In this document: positions 8,287 through 17,285 of the stretch, piece after piece
How positions within the stretch are numbered: the first letter of the stretch is position 1
Layout: each line of letters begins with the position of its first letter
Assembly: GCA_021732415.1 (NCBI GenBank)
Contig: JAKFVC010000031.1
Coordinates: 1 to 64,000 of the forward strand
Direction of reading: 5' to 3'
Length of the DNA: 64,000 nucleotides
DNA from: Planctomycetaceae bacterium
GTDB lineage: Bacteria; Planctomycetota; Planctomycetia; Planctomycetales; Planctomycetaceae
The notes under the pieces: model-generated
What the model was told of the DNA's origin: nothing
What the model saw: the letters and a program-made list of their open reading frames with translations, nothing else
The model's database searches: none
Position numbers and translations under genes: made by a program

Positions 8287-9165
8287 CTAACGATGAATGG
8301 CTTGGAGAACGGACTGCTGGGTCACAGGAATCAGTTCCATCAAACGCTCGGTGGCGCCGGTCAGTGCCAACGTCAGCACCCCCAGAGCCACCGCGATCTT
8401 AAGAACATTTCCTGTCGCAACACCCTGAAACTGCGGAGCCACGCTGCTCGCATGAGCCACGATCAAACCTACCAGGATTTGCACGGCGATCACCGGGGCC
8501 GATAACTGTAGTGCCAGACTCAGCGATTGCTGAATCATCTGCATGGCGATGGGCATCATCTCCAACGGAGCGCTCCCGCAACCTGGCGGAAATGCGCGAA
8601 AAGTTTCCAGCAAAGTCGACATGAGAAGCAGATGCCCACCGAGCAAAACGAGTAGCAAATTCCCCATCCAGAAGAGCAATTCCCCCATCACCGAGCCGCC
8701 GTCTTCGCCATCCAGCCCGGACGATGATGCCAGCTCCAAGCCCGTCTGTTGATCAATCAATTGCCCCGCCATCCGGAACCCCTGCAGGATCAGGTTGGCG
8801 CCAATTCCGAGTAAGAATCCCAGACCGAGTTCACCGACCGCAAGCCCCAAGAAAACGCCGACGTTTCTTGGTGTGTCGCCCCCGTGGCGAACGCTGCCAG
8901 CGTCCGCGTTCCCGTCTTCAAACTGAGTCATCACAAATTGCCGTCCATCAGGCTGCAAAGCCTTCCGCGCCGACAACGAAACATTCGGAGTGATGATCCC
9001 CGCCAACACAACCAACAACAGCGCCCGCAGTTGCCAGGGAATGGTCGAGGGATTACAGCCCGGCACCGTCACCAGCAATCCCAGCAGCCGGCAACCCACT
9101 AGCAGATGGTCCGCCAGGAGTGCAATCAACGTCAGTCCATAGGCCACCAGGGATGCATCCGCCAT
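8287..9165 (-). CDS. fliR: Flagellar export gate protein FliR
   Basis: 292 residues from ATG 9165 (300 if an ATG at 9189 is used). FliR is an integral membrane component of the type III flagellar export gate together with FliP and FliQ. The sequence shows several hydrophobic helices, including ALLLVVLAGIITPNVSL, LGLGFLLGIGANLILQGFRMAGQLIDQQTG (the family signature) and PVIAVQILVGLIVAHASSVAPQF. At about residues 86-96 a family-1 palindrome (8881-8910) is read in frame as NADAGSVRHGG in the loop before the central helices. The start at 9165 has GGAAATTTCG before it and is mildly preferred. It lies 66 bp after fliQ and 9 bp before flhB. Confidence 0.9.
   Translation of the reverse strand: MADASLVAYGLTLIALLADHLLVGCRLLGLLVTVPGCNPSTIPWQLRALLLVVLAGIITPNVSLSARKALQPDGRQFVMTQFEDGNADAGSVRHGGDTPRNVGVFLGLAVGELGLGFLLGIGANLILQGFRMAGQLIDQQTGLELASSSGLDGEDGGSVMGELLFWMGNLLLVLLGGHLLLMSTLLETFRAFPPGCGSAPLEMMPIAMQMIQQSLSLALQLSAPVIAVQILVGLIVAHASSVAPQFQGVATGNVLKIAVALGVLTLALTGATERLMELIPVTQQSVLQAIHR
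8881..8910. repeat. Family-1 palindrome inside fliR
   Basis: Core cgaacgctgccagcgtccg at 8888-8906 with the cccgtgg flank, one mismatch from a perfect palindrome. It is translated within FliR as ADAGSVRHG. Confidence 0.85.
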
Positions 9166-9231
9166 CGAAATTTCCAAAGCGGACGGCATGAGTCACTCGC
9201 AACGGACCGGGCACGGTTTGATCGTCAACAA

Positions 9232-9498
9232 TTAGAGATTGGAGGGGATACTGCGAAACAGTTCCGAGGAATAATCCACGAGCATCTCCAGCCCCCAAGG
9301 CAATGTCAGCAACGCAATCAGCATCACAATCACCAGCCGCGGCACGAAGCTGAGGGTCTGATCATGCATCTGAGTCGCAGTCTGCAGAGCACTCGTCACC
9401 AACCCGATCACCAACGCCACAACCAACACCGGCGCCGCCAGGATCAAGGCGATCAGCAACGCGTGTCGAGCGAGTTCAATGGCCTGATCGGCAGTCAT
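9232..9498 (-). CDS. fliQ: Flagellar export gate protein FliQ
   Basis: 88 residues, the normal FliQ length. It has two long transmembrane helices: ALLIALILAAPVLVVALVIG (about 13-32) and LVIVMLIALLTLPWGLEML (about 55-73). Between them is the conserved segment SALQTATQMHDQTLSFVPR. FliQ packs around FliP in the export gate of the basal body. It lies 78 bp after fliP and 66 bp before fliR on the same strand, in the usual P-Q-R order. No anomaly seen. Confidence 0.95.
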   Translation of the reverse strand: MTADQAIELARHALLIALILAAPVLVVALVIGLVTSALQTATQMHDQTLSFVPRLVIVMLIALLTLPWGLEMLVDYSSELFRSIPSNL

Positions 9499-9576
9499 GT
9501 TTCGGTAATTTCAATGACAAGGAAAGGTCGATGGGAGGGTGAGGCTTATGTCGAATTGCGTGGTCGATCGCCTGCA

Positions 9577-10590
9577 TCACGTCACCGCACGCACGCTTTC
9601 TATCAACATCCCAACGGTCAACGTCCAACCGTCAATCAACACGAACAACAACAACTTAAACGGCAACGAAATCTGCGTCGGTGGCAACATCGACAGCCCC
9701 ATGCTCATCAACACGGCTGCCACCACGAGGTCGATAATCAGAAACGGCAAATAAATCTGAAAGCCGATCAAGAACGCAGTCTTCAATTCGCTCAGCAAAT
9801 ACGCCGGCAGTAGCACCGTTAGCGAGACATCATCGTAGGTCTCCGGTTCCTGCCAGTTTTCGGCATCGATCGAACCCTTGGCTGGTCGCTGGTATTCGAC
9901 GAACATCCACACGGCATCCGGGTTATGAGCCTTCTCAATCTGCTGGCTCATAAAGCGACGCAACGGCCGAACCGTGTTTTCAAACACCACCGGGAAAGAC
10001 GGACGCGACGCACCAGACGGAGGATCGGTATACGGTCGAATTCCCTGTTGATAGCTCTCATTCCAAACGGGTGCCATGACGAGCAACGTCAGAAACAAAC
10101 TCAATCCCATCAACACCTGATTCGGCGGCAGGTTGGGAGTCCCCAGTGCCTGTCGCAACAGGCTGAGCACCACAATAAACCGCACAAAACAAGTCGACAT
10201 CATCAAGATCGCCGGCGCCAGACTCAGCACGGTCACAGCCAGCCAGACATTGATGCTTGAGGACAACCCCTGGGGTGATACAAACTGGTCGACATTGAGG
10301 TTCGGCATCCCCTGGATCAACTGCCCAGGCAGTCCGCCGCCACCCGCGGGCGCGCGCTGTGGAGCCGCCTCGTCTTCACGACCTGCGGGGGGATTGCGAC
10401 GCGGTTCGATATTGAAATCAGGCCGCAAATCACTGGCATTGGCTTTGTTGGGACTATTCTGAAATCGCGTCTTTTGAGTCCGCGGGGCGCCCGAGGGACC
10501 TTGCGCCGTTGCAGACCGAGGCCACCAAAGTTGACCGCAGACGACGATCAGCATGACCGCCACCGTGAGAGCACGCCATCGGTGAGTCAT
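9577..10590 (-). CDS. fliP: Flagellar export gate protein FliP
   Basis: 337 residues from ATG 10590. A signal peptide ([20 protein letters not shown] then SATAQ) is followed by a low-complexity segment (about 36-105). The FliP domain follows: [40 protein letters not shown] and [19 protein letters not shown] are family signatures. FliP forms the core of the export gate. The frame is open upstream to 10872, overlapping the fliO stop. That extension is entirely translated hairpin repeat (10647-10844) and precedes the signal peptide, so the shorter start is preferred. An extended protein translated from the overlap with fliO cannot be excluded. Confidence 0.92.
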   Translation of the reverse strand: MTHRWRALTVAVMLIVVCGQLWWPRSATAQGPSGAPRTQKTRFQNSPNKANASDLRPDFNIEPRRNPPAGREDEAAPQRAPAGGGGLPGQLIQGMPNLNVDQFVSPQGLSSSINVWLAVTVLSLAPAILMMSTCFVRFIVVLSLLRQALGTPNLPPNQVLMGLSLFLTLLVMAPVWNESYQQGIRPYTDPPSGASRPSFPVVFENTVRPLRRFMSQQIEKAHNPDAVWMFVEYQRPAKGSIDAENWQEPETYDDVSLTVLLPAYLLSELKTAFLIGFQIYLPFLIIDLVVAAVLMSMGLSMLPPTQISLPFKLLLFVLIDGWTLTVGMLIESVRAVT

Positions 10591-10646
10591 CACCGCTACG
10601 ATTTGAGCGAACCGAGCGAAAACGAGAGAGGCCGATCGCGAAATTA

Positions 10647-10844
10647 GCCCCGGACGGGGCGACCGCATAGAGCCTGGGGCGTTAGCCCCAGGTGTCAGTC
10701 GCCTAAAGAAAGCAAAGCCCCGGAGGGGCGACCGAAGTTCGTCGCTTCCCAATTGGGGTCGCCCCTCTGGGGCTAGTTGGTCCGTTTTTGGACGAATACC
10801 TAGGGCTATCGCCCCAGGCTTTATGCGGTCGCCCCTCCCGGGGC
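10647..10844. repeat. Nested inverted repeat of six GC hairpins between fliO and fliP
   Basis: Small palindromes lie at 10647-10660, 10673-10692, 10717-10729, 10761-10773, 10799-10818 and 10831-10844. The block 10647-10692 is matched in inverted form by 10799-10844 with few mismatches, so the whole region can fold as one large structure. Confidence 0.85.
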
Positions 10845-10864
10845 TAACATTCTGGTTACCTTTT

Positions 10865-11437
10865 TTAGACACGATTCGCTCCTCCTACGTTTGAGTTCGT
10901 AGAAGGTCGCAACATCTTCCCGATATGGGGTCCACTCAACGGCGTACCAGAGGCCGTCGAGGGCAGGCATTGCCCGGTGATTTGTTCGACCTCATGAGGA
11001 TCCGTGATTTCAGCCAGGGTCGTCAGGCCGTGCTGAGCCGAATTGGCAACCACGAGGATTTTCGAGCCACAGCGGATCAACTGCAGGCTATTTCGCGAAT
11101 CCAGATAGCGTTTGCCGAGCACTTGAACGACATCCGCCGGCAGCATGCCTGGCAGTCGCGCTCCGTGTCGGGAAAACAAATACCCTGCGACAACAATGAT
11201 TCCCAGCACCAGAAACAGACTGCCGGTCGTCGTCATCCAGCCCGACGAGGCTTTTGACGGATTGCCTGCCGAACTGCGGGAAGCATTTGTGGAGCGACCT
11301 AGTTTGAGCGGAGTATCGGCAGAAGCAATCGGAGCGGCATCCTGGGCGCGGGGAATCAGCAACGGCTCCTGCCCCCAGGCCAATCCCGGCAGCAACAACC
11401 AAGCCCACACCAGCCAGCTTCCCTGCCAGCGCGACAC
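10865..11437 (-). CDS. fliO: Flagellar biosynthesis protein FliO
   Basis: 190 residues. It has an N-terminal signal-like segment ([16 protein letters not shown]), a Ser/Ala-rich linker, one transmembrane helix near 71-88 ([18 protein letters not shown]), and a small cytoplasmic domain with [24 protein letters not shown], typical of FliO. FliO assists assembly of the FliP ring. It lies between fliN (30 bp upstream) and fliP in the canonical order. FliO is poorly conserved, so the call depends partly on synteny. Confidence 0.85.
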   Translation of the reverse strand: MSRWQGSWLVWAWLLLPGLAWGQEPLLIPRAQDAAPIASADTPLKLGRSTNASRSSAGNPSKASSGWMTTTGSLFLVLGIIVVAGYLFSRHGARLPGMLPADVVQVLGKRYLDSRNSLQLIRCGSKILVVANSAQHGLTTLAEITDPHEVEQITGQCLPSTASGTPLSGPHIGKMLRPSTNSNVGGANRV

Positions 11438-11466
11438 GAGGCGATTCCTTTCGCTGAGGTGCGACC

Positions 11467-11745
11467 TTACGCTTGCTGCGTTGCCGAACCATAGAGCTCG
11501 GTAATGCGCACCCCTAATTGACCATCGATCAACAACACTTCTCCCCGGCCAACCAATTTCGAACCGCTATAAATCGCGACAGGATCGTCCGAGAATTCTT
11601 CGAGAGCAATCAACGCACCCGGCTGGAGTTGCTCAGCGACCGCCCGGTCCAGAGCAGTCTGGCCCAGTTCGATCGTCAGCTGCGCGGCTGCCGAATCCGT
11701 AGTGTGCTCCACATCGTCGTGAACCGGAGTCTCTGAACTCGACAT
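11467..11745 (-). CDS. fliN: Flagellar motor switch protein FliN (SpoA domain)
   Basis: 92 residues. The C-terminal about 70 residues form a SpoA/FliN domain: LTIELGQTALDRAVAEQLQPG, VAIYSGSKLVGRGEVLLIDGQ and the final GVRITELYG are the conserved core. FliN forms part of the cytoplasmic C-ring that sets rotation and docks export substrates. It is the first gene of the minus-strand fliN-O-P-Q-R-flhB operon; upstream is about 350 bp of non-coding repeat sequence that must contain the promoter. Only a short acidic leader precedes the domain, as in minimal FliN proteins. Confidence 0.92.
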   Translation of the reverse strand: MSSSETPVHDDVEHTTDSAAAQLTIELGQTALDRAVAEQLQPGALIALEEFSDDPVAIYSGSKLVGRGEVLLIDGQLGVRITELYGSATQQA

Positions 11746-11845
11746 GACTGGCCTCCCCGACCGTCCTCATCAACCACCGGCGCTATATAAACCGGCAGCC
11801 GGATTCCGTCAATCCGAGGAAGTTCAGGGAAGATGGGGTGTTCTA

Positions 11846-12072
11846 CGTGGGATGGGACTCCAGTCCCGTCTGAGCCTGTAACATTCGGCGCGATACACTC
11901 TCATCTCTCGCGAGCTTCGCGCAGCGCACGAGTTGGTTTGTAATGGAACGTGGGGAAATTCGTGACGTTAGTCGTGAAACTCGACTCGTGCGCTGCGCGA
12001 AGCTCGCGAGGGACGAATCTATGCCAAGGCAAATGTTACGGGCTCGGACGGGACTGGAGTCCCATCCCACGA
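11846..12072. repeat. Long imperfect inverted repeat (family 2 variant)
   Basis: Outer arms gatgggactccagtcccgtc (11851-11870) and its inverted copy (12047-12066) are themselves palindromic. Inner arms around ctcgcgagcttcgcgcagcg (about 11917-11936) and an inverted copy (about 11990-12012) extend the symmetry. It fills the 350-bp gap between fliN and the next gene; no gene is seen there. Confidence 0.85.
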
Positions 12073-12095
12073 ACATTCCCATCCCACGATCATCA

Positions 12096-13238
12096 TCACA
12101 CCTTGAACACGGTCCGACTCTCCACGGGGCTGTACTTCGCCAGCTTGACCGGATCCAAAGTCACTCCCAAACCCGGCCGGGTGGGGATCTCCAGAAAACC
12201 TTCTTTATCGATGATGAAGGGTTCCTTGGTCAGATCTTCAATGTAAACACACGGAGTCAAATGCTCGACGTAACGTGCGACCGGGATCGCCGCCGCCAAC
12301 TGCAAGTCAGCCGCCAAACCAATAGCAGTATTCCAGCCGTGCGAGACCATTTGCACGTTGTGATCGTGGGCCATCCAGGCGATGCGGCGAGACTCGGTGA
12401 GGCCGCCATTCTTGGTGACATCGGGCTGAATGATGTCGACCGCGCGGCGTTCCAGCCACGGCATGAAGGACTGCCGGCGAGTCAAGACTTCGCAGCTCGC
12501 GATGGGGACGGGAGAACTCCGAGTCAGCTCGATATAGCCCTCGATGTCATCCGGCGGGAGTGCTTCTTCGAACCAGACAATGTCGTACTTGGCGAGCATA
12601 TCAGCCGTGTTGCGAGCCCAATTGACGCCGTGCGGCCAGAATTGTTCGCTGCCACCGGCGTCGACCATCAGTTCCACGCCATCACCGACGGTTTCGCGGG
12701 CCGTTCGTACCAGCAATTCGTCGAACTTGCGATTACGCCGGCCAAACGGACGCCAGCCGAGCTTGATCGCCTTGAAGCCACGCGCTACGGTCGCTTTCAA
12801 TTCGCGAGCAAGAGGTTCTGGTTCATCGAACAGCATGGAACCGTACGGCTTAATTCGCTGCCGGTAATTCCCACCCAGCAATCGGGAAACGGGTTGACCA
12901 CAAGCTTGTCCGAAAATATCCCACAGGGCGATATCGATACCGCTGATGGCATGTTCGACCGCGCCACCTCGCCCCTGCCAGAAGGACGACTGGCGGAGCT
13001 TTTCGCTGACACGTTCGGGTTCGACTGCCGATTCATTCTTCAATAACGGCCACAGCAGTTGAACCGAACCGGCCACCAGTTGCCCCGAGGTAAACACGCT
13101 TCCGGCCCCGGTCAGCCCCTGATCGGTGGTGACTTGCACCAGCGTGTGCAGATTCTCCTGCGGCTCATGCCCCTGCGGCCAGCCACCATCAACGGTACCA
13201 CCCGTGAGAGGACAAACTGTGACACCCGTGATTTTCAT
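12096..13238 (-). CDS. Mandelate racemase/muconate-lactonizing enzyme family protein
   Basis: 380 residues, the normal length for the enolase superfamily. The N-terminal capping domain (about 1-125) is followed by a TIM barrel. Visible active-site elements are FKAIKLGW (catalytic Lys after strand 2), LMVDAGG (first metal Asp), WFEEALPPDD (second metal ligand), ASCEVLTRR (third), IIQPDVTKNGG (Asp of the His-Asp dyad) and MVSHGWNTAIG (catalytic His). The Lys plus His-Asp pattern fits the mandelate racemase subgroup, which abstracts an alpha proton from a carboxylate such as a sugar acid. The substrate is not deducible. It stands alone on the minus strand, separated from fliN by a long inverted repeat. 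Confidence 0.88.
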   Translation of the reverse strand: MKITGVTVCPLTGGTVDGGWPQGHEPQENLHTLVQVTTDQGLTGAGSVFTSGQLVAGSVQLLWPLLKNESAVEPERVSEKLRQSSFWQGRGGAVEHAISGIDIALWDIFGQACGQPVSRLLGGNYRQRIKPYGSMLFDEPEPLARELKATVARGFKAIKLGWRPFGRRNRKFDELLVRTARETVGDGVELMVDAGGSEQFWPHGVNWARNTADMLAKYDIVWFEEALPPDDIEGYIELTRSSPVPIASCEVLTRRQSFMPWLERRAVDIIQPDVTKNGGLTESRRIAWMAHDHNVQMVSHGWNTAIGLAADLQLAAAIPVARYVEHLTPCVYIEDLTKEPFIIDKEGFLEIPTRPGLGVTLDPVKLAKYSPVESRTVFKV

Positions 13239-13311
13239 GCGTGTAGCTCGTTAATGAGAATTCGAAGTGATGACAGCGAGCGCGTCGGGAGAACATCTGG
13301 TGGGAAAGATC

Positions 13312-13378
13312 GTAGGTCAGGCTGTGCCTGACGCATTGAGACGTTGATAGCGACATCGTCAGGCACAGCCTGACCTAC
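13312..13378. repeat. BIME-like pair with GTAG feet
   Basis: Unit gtaggtcaggctgtgcctga (13312-13331, stem gtcaggc/gcctgac) and its exact inverted copy (13358-13378, ending cctac) are separated by 25 bp. It lies just beyond the stop of the 13375-13662 gene. Confidence 0.9.
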
Positions 13379-13662
13379 TTGGCAGGCTTCTTCACAATCT
13401 TACCGGTTTGAATATCCTTCACGACTTCCGCCAACAGTGCAGGATCGTCACTGTTGACGATGTGATCAATCCGGCTCTGCGGGACTTCCATGCGTTCCAT
13501 GGCCTCGCGAGCGGTAATCCAGAAATTGGCCCGCTTCTTCCCGGTCGCCAGAAACAGATTGGTCACCAATTCGGCGAGCCGTTGCTCGTCCATTTGTTCG
13601 CGATTGTCATAGAACCGCGAAATGACCTTTTTTTGATACTTGGAATAGTCGCGGTCAGCCAT
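13375..13662 (-). CDS. Small conserved protein of unknown function
   Basis: 95 residues from ATG 13662 (MADRDYSKYQKKVISRFYDN). It is mostly helical and charged, with no signal peptide or membrane segment, and ends in a Lys-rich tail (KIVKKPAK). The open frame continues upstream to 13746, but those codons are translated family-1 repeat, so the shorter start is used although its ribosome site is weak. It sits between the MR/MLE gene and the PpiD-like gene on the same strand. No family is recognised; the regular coding pattern and lack of repeats inside the body support a real gene. Confidence 0.65.
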   Translation of the reverse strand: MADRDYSKYQKKVISRFYDNREQMDEQRLAELVTNLFLATGKKRANFWITAREAMERMEVPQSRIDHIVNSDDPALLAEVVKDIQTGKIVKKPAK

Positions 13663-13698
13663 AGTTTTTCGTGTTACGAAGGGATTCTTAAATGTCCC

Positions 13699-13780
13699 GT
13701 GGCCGACGCTGCCAGCGTCGGTATTGATACTGGCAGGATCGACCACGCAAGAAGAATCCGGGGGCTTACGCCGCCCGGCT
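13699..13780. repeat. Family-1 palindrome plus ccggggg/cccgg hairpin
   Basis: Family-1 core at 13703-13721, then an element aatccgggggcttacgccgc at 13755-13774 with stem halves at 13758 and 13779. The second element recurs at 20118-20143. Confidence 0.8.
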
Positions 13781-13810
13781 CACCTGGATTAATTGTTTTT
13801 CGTGTCGACT

Positions 13811-16507
13811 CTAGAAATTCTTCTCTTCGTCGGTGAACGACACGTGATACTTCTGTTTCAGACCTTCCATCCAGTCATAGGCCAGCTTCACATCATCTTG
13901 TGAGGCAATATGGCTGTAGGCACTGGGAATGACCCCCGGAATGATTCCGAAGAGGCGTTCTTTCATGAAGGTCTCGCGCATCCGATCCGTTTCTTCGCCG
14001 GGCTTGGGATCACGGTTAATGACCCGGATCACATAGACGATGCTGTGGTCGCGGTTCGGAGCAAATCCCGATTCACCGATTCCCAGTTCGTCACATGCGA
14101 CCTGCATGAACTCTTCATCAGCCTGAGTGACGAAGGCACCCAGATCCGACAATACCGGCGGCTGAGTTTCCCACGGATTGGGCGACGGGGTGCTCGACTG
14201 CATCCAACTGAAATCGGCTGTCTCGTGGACCAGCACCGGCAAACTCGATTTGTCACCGGTCACGTTCTGGTCCTTGAGGGCCACTTCCAGCTTCTGCTTG
14301 CCGGCCGACTTGGCCAGTTCACCGGCACGCTTGGTGGCGGCGGGGTAAGCTTCCTTCAGTTTCCAGGCAGTCAGCACCAACTCTTTGATTCCCGGGTCGG
14401 TGAACTTGGGGATGTGAGACTTCACTTGCTCAGATTTCCAATACACATAGACATCCTGGGTTTCAGAATCTTTGCCCATTTCGGCACTAAACAATTGCTC
14501 TTTGCCGAACAGCACATTCAGGATGCGGCCCGCACCACCCGGCTGGAACGGATTGTCACCTTCATCGATGACCTTGCCCAATCCCGGCATATCGTCGACT
14601 TCCTGGGCAGAAATGAGGTCAGTCGCTGAGAATTTCATCCCCAGCTTCTTGCCGATGTTCTTCATATCAGCGGCGGCAATGCTGATCACCTTCTGCTTCA
14701 GTTCAGTCGTAATAGCGGCCGGAATCTTATCAGTCGCTTCCGGATCCAGCTTGTCCTTCGATTCCACGAAGGGCTCGTCGGCATCGAGTTCTCCATCTTC
14801 GTCGAAATCAATGTAGGCCTTCTGCCCGATCACCGAAACCGGCATGTTGTAGCGGAGTTTGCGGTCATCCAGAACCTGGATCGCTTCCGTACTGAGTTTT
14901 TTCAAGGCTTCCTGAGTCCGCTGACGCAGCAGTTCGTCGCGGATGTTTTCTTTCAGATCATCGTTCAAAGGCTGATATTTGACGACCGTTTTTTCGAGCA
15001 GCGGAGCATCGGCCGCAGGCTTGTCTCCAGCGGGCTTATCCGTCGCAGCCTTATCCCCGGCGGGCTTCTCGGTCGCCGGTTTTTCAGCGTCAGGCTTGGC
15101 ATCTGCAGCAGGCTTTTCTGCGGCGGGTTTATCGGCCGCCGGCTTGGCATCGGCGGGCTTCTCTGCTGCAGGATTCGGGTCAGCCGGCTTCGCATCGGCC
15201 GGTTTGGCGTCAGCGGGCTTGTCCTTCGCAGGCTGTTCCTCAGCGGAAGCTTCTTTAGCAGCAGCCGGCTGATCTTCGCAGGACTTTTCCGGCTTGCTTT
15301 CCGCCGCCGGCTTGTCTTCGGCCTGCTTCTCTTCCGGCTTCTTTTCCTCAGGCTTCGCTTCCTCAGGCTTTTTCTCTTCGGGTTTCTTCTCTTCAGCAGC
15401 GGGCTTCTTGTCCGCAGGCTTGTCAGTCGCCGGCTTCTCTTCCGTGGGTTTGTCGGCTGGCTTGTCAGTCGCTGGCTTGGCCGGAGCACTCGCTTTCGGC
15501 GCGTCGTTTTCCGGGAGAGCTGGCGCCGCGGGAATTTCGGGAGCCAATTCTGGGTTCAAAGGATCATTCTCACTGCCTGGCGCTTCCGGCTTTTCAATCG
15601 CTTTGTAGAGCGAATCCTTGTTCTTCTCGTAGAACTCGGTCACTTCCTTCTCGGTGATTGCCGGAATCGTCTTCTCGACATCGTCATAGTTGGCAGTCAA
15701 GTATTGGACACGAACCTTGTAAGGCTGACGGAAGCCCGGTTTCGCATAGTCGGGATTTTGTCCGGCAAATCGTGTTTTGTGTTCTTCGAAGAACGGTTGC
15801 AATACGGCGTCTGTCGGGTCCTTGACGGACTTCGCGAATTCGCTGACCGGCAGTGCGGCAACTTCCAGGTTCTGCCGCACCTTCATCCGGCGATAGTATT
15901 CCCAGTATTGCTCCGGCGTATGGTCGATCATCGGCCGGGTGATCATCCAGGCATTGCGTGCGAGCAACTCGTCGCGGAACAGGTCGTAGAGTTGCTTCTC
16001 ACGCATATTCGACGACTTGAGAATATCCTGAAATTGCTCAGGGGTCAGCTTATTGTCGGTCATTCGCGTCATGTGCGAGGTCACCATTGGATCGGTCACC
16101 ACCAAGCCGAGACGCTTGGCCTCCAGCCGCATGAGGTGTCCCCAGACCAGATTGTGGTCGCTTTCCGGTTCGCCGGGCCATTCGATCCCGAACTGATTCA
16201 TCCGGACTCGTTGATTGAGCTGCTGGTCGTTGGGTTTGTCTTTTTCGTCAGCCGTATAGACCATGACCAGCGTGCGGGCGATGAACTCATTGAGAGTACT
16301 GCGTTTGATTCGCAGCTCCGACAACTGCATGCCGGTCAGATTACCACCGGAAACTTTGACGGCGATCTGGTCGGCCTGAACATTTCCGCCACCACCACCT
16401 TTCGTCAAATTGTCCATGAAGACAAACGAAAACATTGCCATCACGGTCAACGCGACCATTCCGACCCGTTGATACTTGCGGAAAAATGCAAAGGGGGAGT
16501 GCTTCAT
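13811..16507 (-). CDS. PpiD/SurA-like membrane-anchored chaperone with low-complexity linker
   Basis: 898 residues from ATG 16507 (a GTG at 16510 is equally possible; AGGA lies upstream). One N-terminal transmembrane segment (about 15-33, GMVALTVMAMFSFVFM) is followed by a SurA-N/PpiD-type helical region (about 60-215, with QFQDILKSSNMREKQLYDLF). A Pro/Ala/Lys/Glu-rich low-complexity stretch runs from about 327 to 508 with repeated KPA and DKPA words. The C-terminal about 390 residues are less clear; a catalytic parvulin domain is not evident. Such proteins help exported proteins fold at the membrane. The arrangement suggests a periplasmic chaperone, but peptidyl-prolyl isomerase activity is not supported by what is seen. 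Confidence 0.7.
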   Translation of the reverse strand: MKHSPFAFFRKYQRVGMVALTVMAMFSFVFMDNLTKGGGGGNVQADQIAVKVSGGNLTGMQLSELRIKRSTLNEFIARTLVMVYTADEKDKPNDQQLNQRVRMNQFGIEWPGEPESDHNLVWGHLMRLEAKRLGLVVTDPMVTSHMTRMTDNKLTPEQFQDILKSSNMREKQLYDLFRDELLARNAWMITRPMIDHTPEQYWEYYRRMKVRQNLEVAALPVSEFAKSVKDPTDAVLQPFFEEHKTRFAGQNPDYAKPGFRQPYKVRVQYLTANYDDVEKTIPAITEKEVTEFYEKNKDSLYKAIEKPEAPGSENDPLNPELAPEIPAAPALPENDAPKASAPAKPATDKPADKPTEEKPATDKPADKKPAAEEKKPEEKKPEEAKPEEKKPEEKQAEDKPAAESKPEKSCEDQPAAAKEASAEEQPAKDKPADAKPADAKPADPNPAAEKPADAKPAADKPAAEKPAADAKPDAEKPATEKPAGDKAATDKPAGDKPAADAPLLEKTVVKYQPLNDDLKENIRDELLRQRTQEALKKLSTEAIQVLDDRKLRYNMPVSVIGQKAYIDFDEDGELDADEPFVESKDKLDPEATDKIPAAITTELKQKVISIAAADMKNIGKKLGMKFSATDLISAQEVDDMPGLGKVIDEGDNPFQPGGAGRILNVLFGKEQLFSAEMGKDSETQDVYVYWKSEQVKSHIPKFTDPGIKELVLTAWKLKEAYPAATKRAGELAKSAGKQKLEVALKDQNVTGDKSSLPVLVHETADFSWMQSSTPSPNPWETQPPVLSDLGAFVTQADEEFMQVACDELGIGESGFAPNRDHSIVYVIRVINRDPKPGEETDRMRETFMKERLFGIIPGVIPSAYSHIASQDDVKLAYDWMEGLKQKYHVSFTDEEKNF

Positions 16508-17285
16508 CACCGAAATCCTGAGTCGAAGGTTCTCTGCTGCAAATGTGGGTGAGGCTGTTCAGCCTGACACTGACCGAACCAGGCAGCCATGCCTGACCAT
16601 TTGCCGTACATGTTCTCCAAAGTCTTCAATTGACGCAAGTTGCGCCGACAATTTTGATCGTTTGGAGGCTGTGATCTCTGGGAGCCGACTTGACAGAGCG
16701 CCGAAACATCCGGTATCCCTAGCTGGATCTTTCGCGTCCGAAGTCGCGGCGCCGATTGTAACTGGGATGATTTCTCTCGCAAGACTAACAGGCAGACTGG
16801 TGATTCCCGTAGCCGACGCTGCCAGCGTCGGTGGACCATGTATTTGGGGTGAAGCTAGAGCATTTGCGAGGGACCGACGTCATTAGTTGCGATTGAGCAA
16901 TTACGATTACTGTCAGAAAAATATGCGACCTTTCGTTCCCCTCGCCCTGGTACTCCGGGGAGAGGGGCTGGGGGTGAGGGGCACGATCAACCAATAACGC
17001 TGATTCCTGATTGTCCGAGGAAGAGGGGACCTGAAAATGCCAGTCGAACGACGCTCGGGAGGCCCCTCACCCCCGACCCCTCTCCCCGGAGTACCAGGGC
17101 GAGGGGAGATGTTTCCTCGGCGCGCCGCATAATATATATAGAGTGAAAACGCCGACGCTGGCAGCGTCGGCCAAGGTAAAACACCCCTGGCACCAATCGG
17201 TGACAGGCAATGGATTTTAATAACACGGATGCGGTTGCGACTTGGGTCAGTTCCAGGGATGTAATTCGCGAGGGGAGCTTCGCTA
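16508..17285. other. Divergent intergenic region with repeats
   Basis: 778 bp between the PpiD-like gene and topA, which diverge, so it should hold both promoters. Family-1 palindromes occur at 16813-16831 and 17152-17170. A 44-bp arm at 16938-16981 has an inverted copy at 17063-17106. No gene or known RNA family was recognised. Confidence 0.6.
16938..17106. repeat. 44-bp inverted repeat (cccctcgccctggtactccg type)
   Basis: Arms of 44 bp at 16938-16981 and about 17063-17106 differ at about two positions and enclose about 80 bp. Each arm also contains a short stem (ctccggggag). Confidence 0.85.

Noticed and set aside
10591-10872. Counting the full upstream frame as part of fliP
   Set aside because: It is made of translated palindromic repeats and would place the signal peptide internally.
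15000-15530. Plus-strand Ala/Gly/Ser-rich frames and other long antisense frames
   Set aside because: Mirror images of the Lys/Pro/Ala-rich region of the PpiD-like gene; GC-rich codon bias keeps the opposite strand open.
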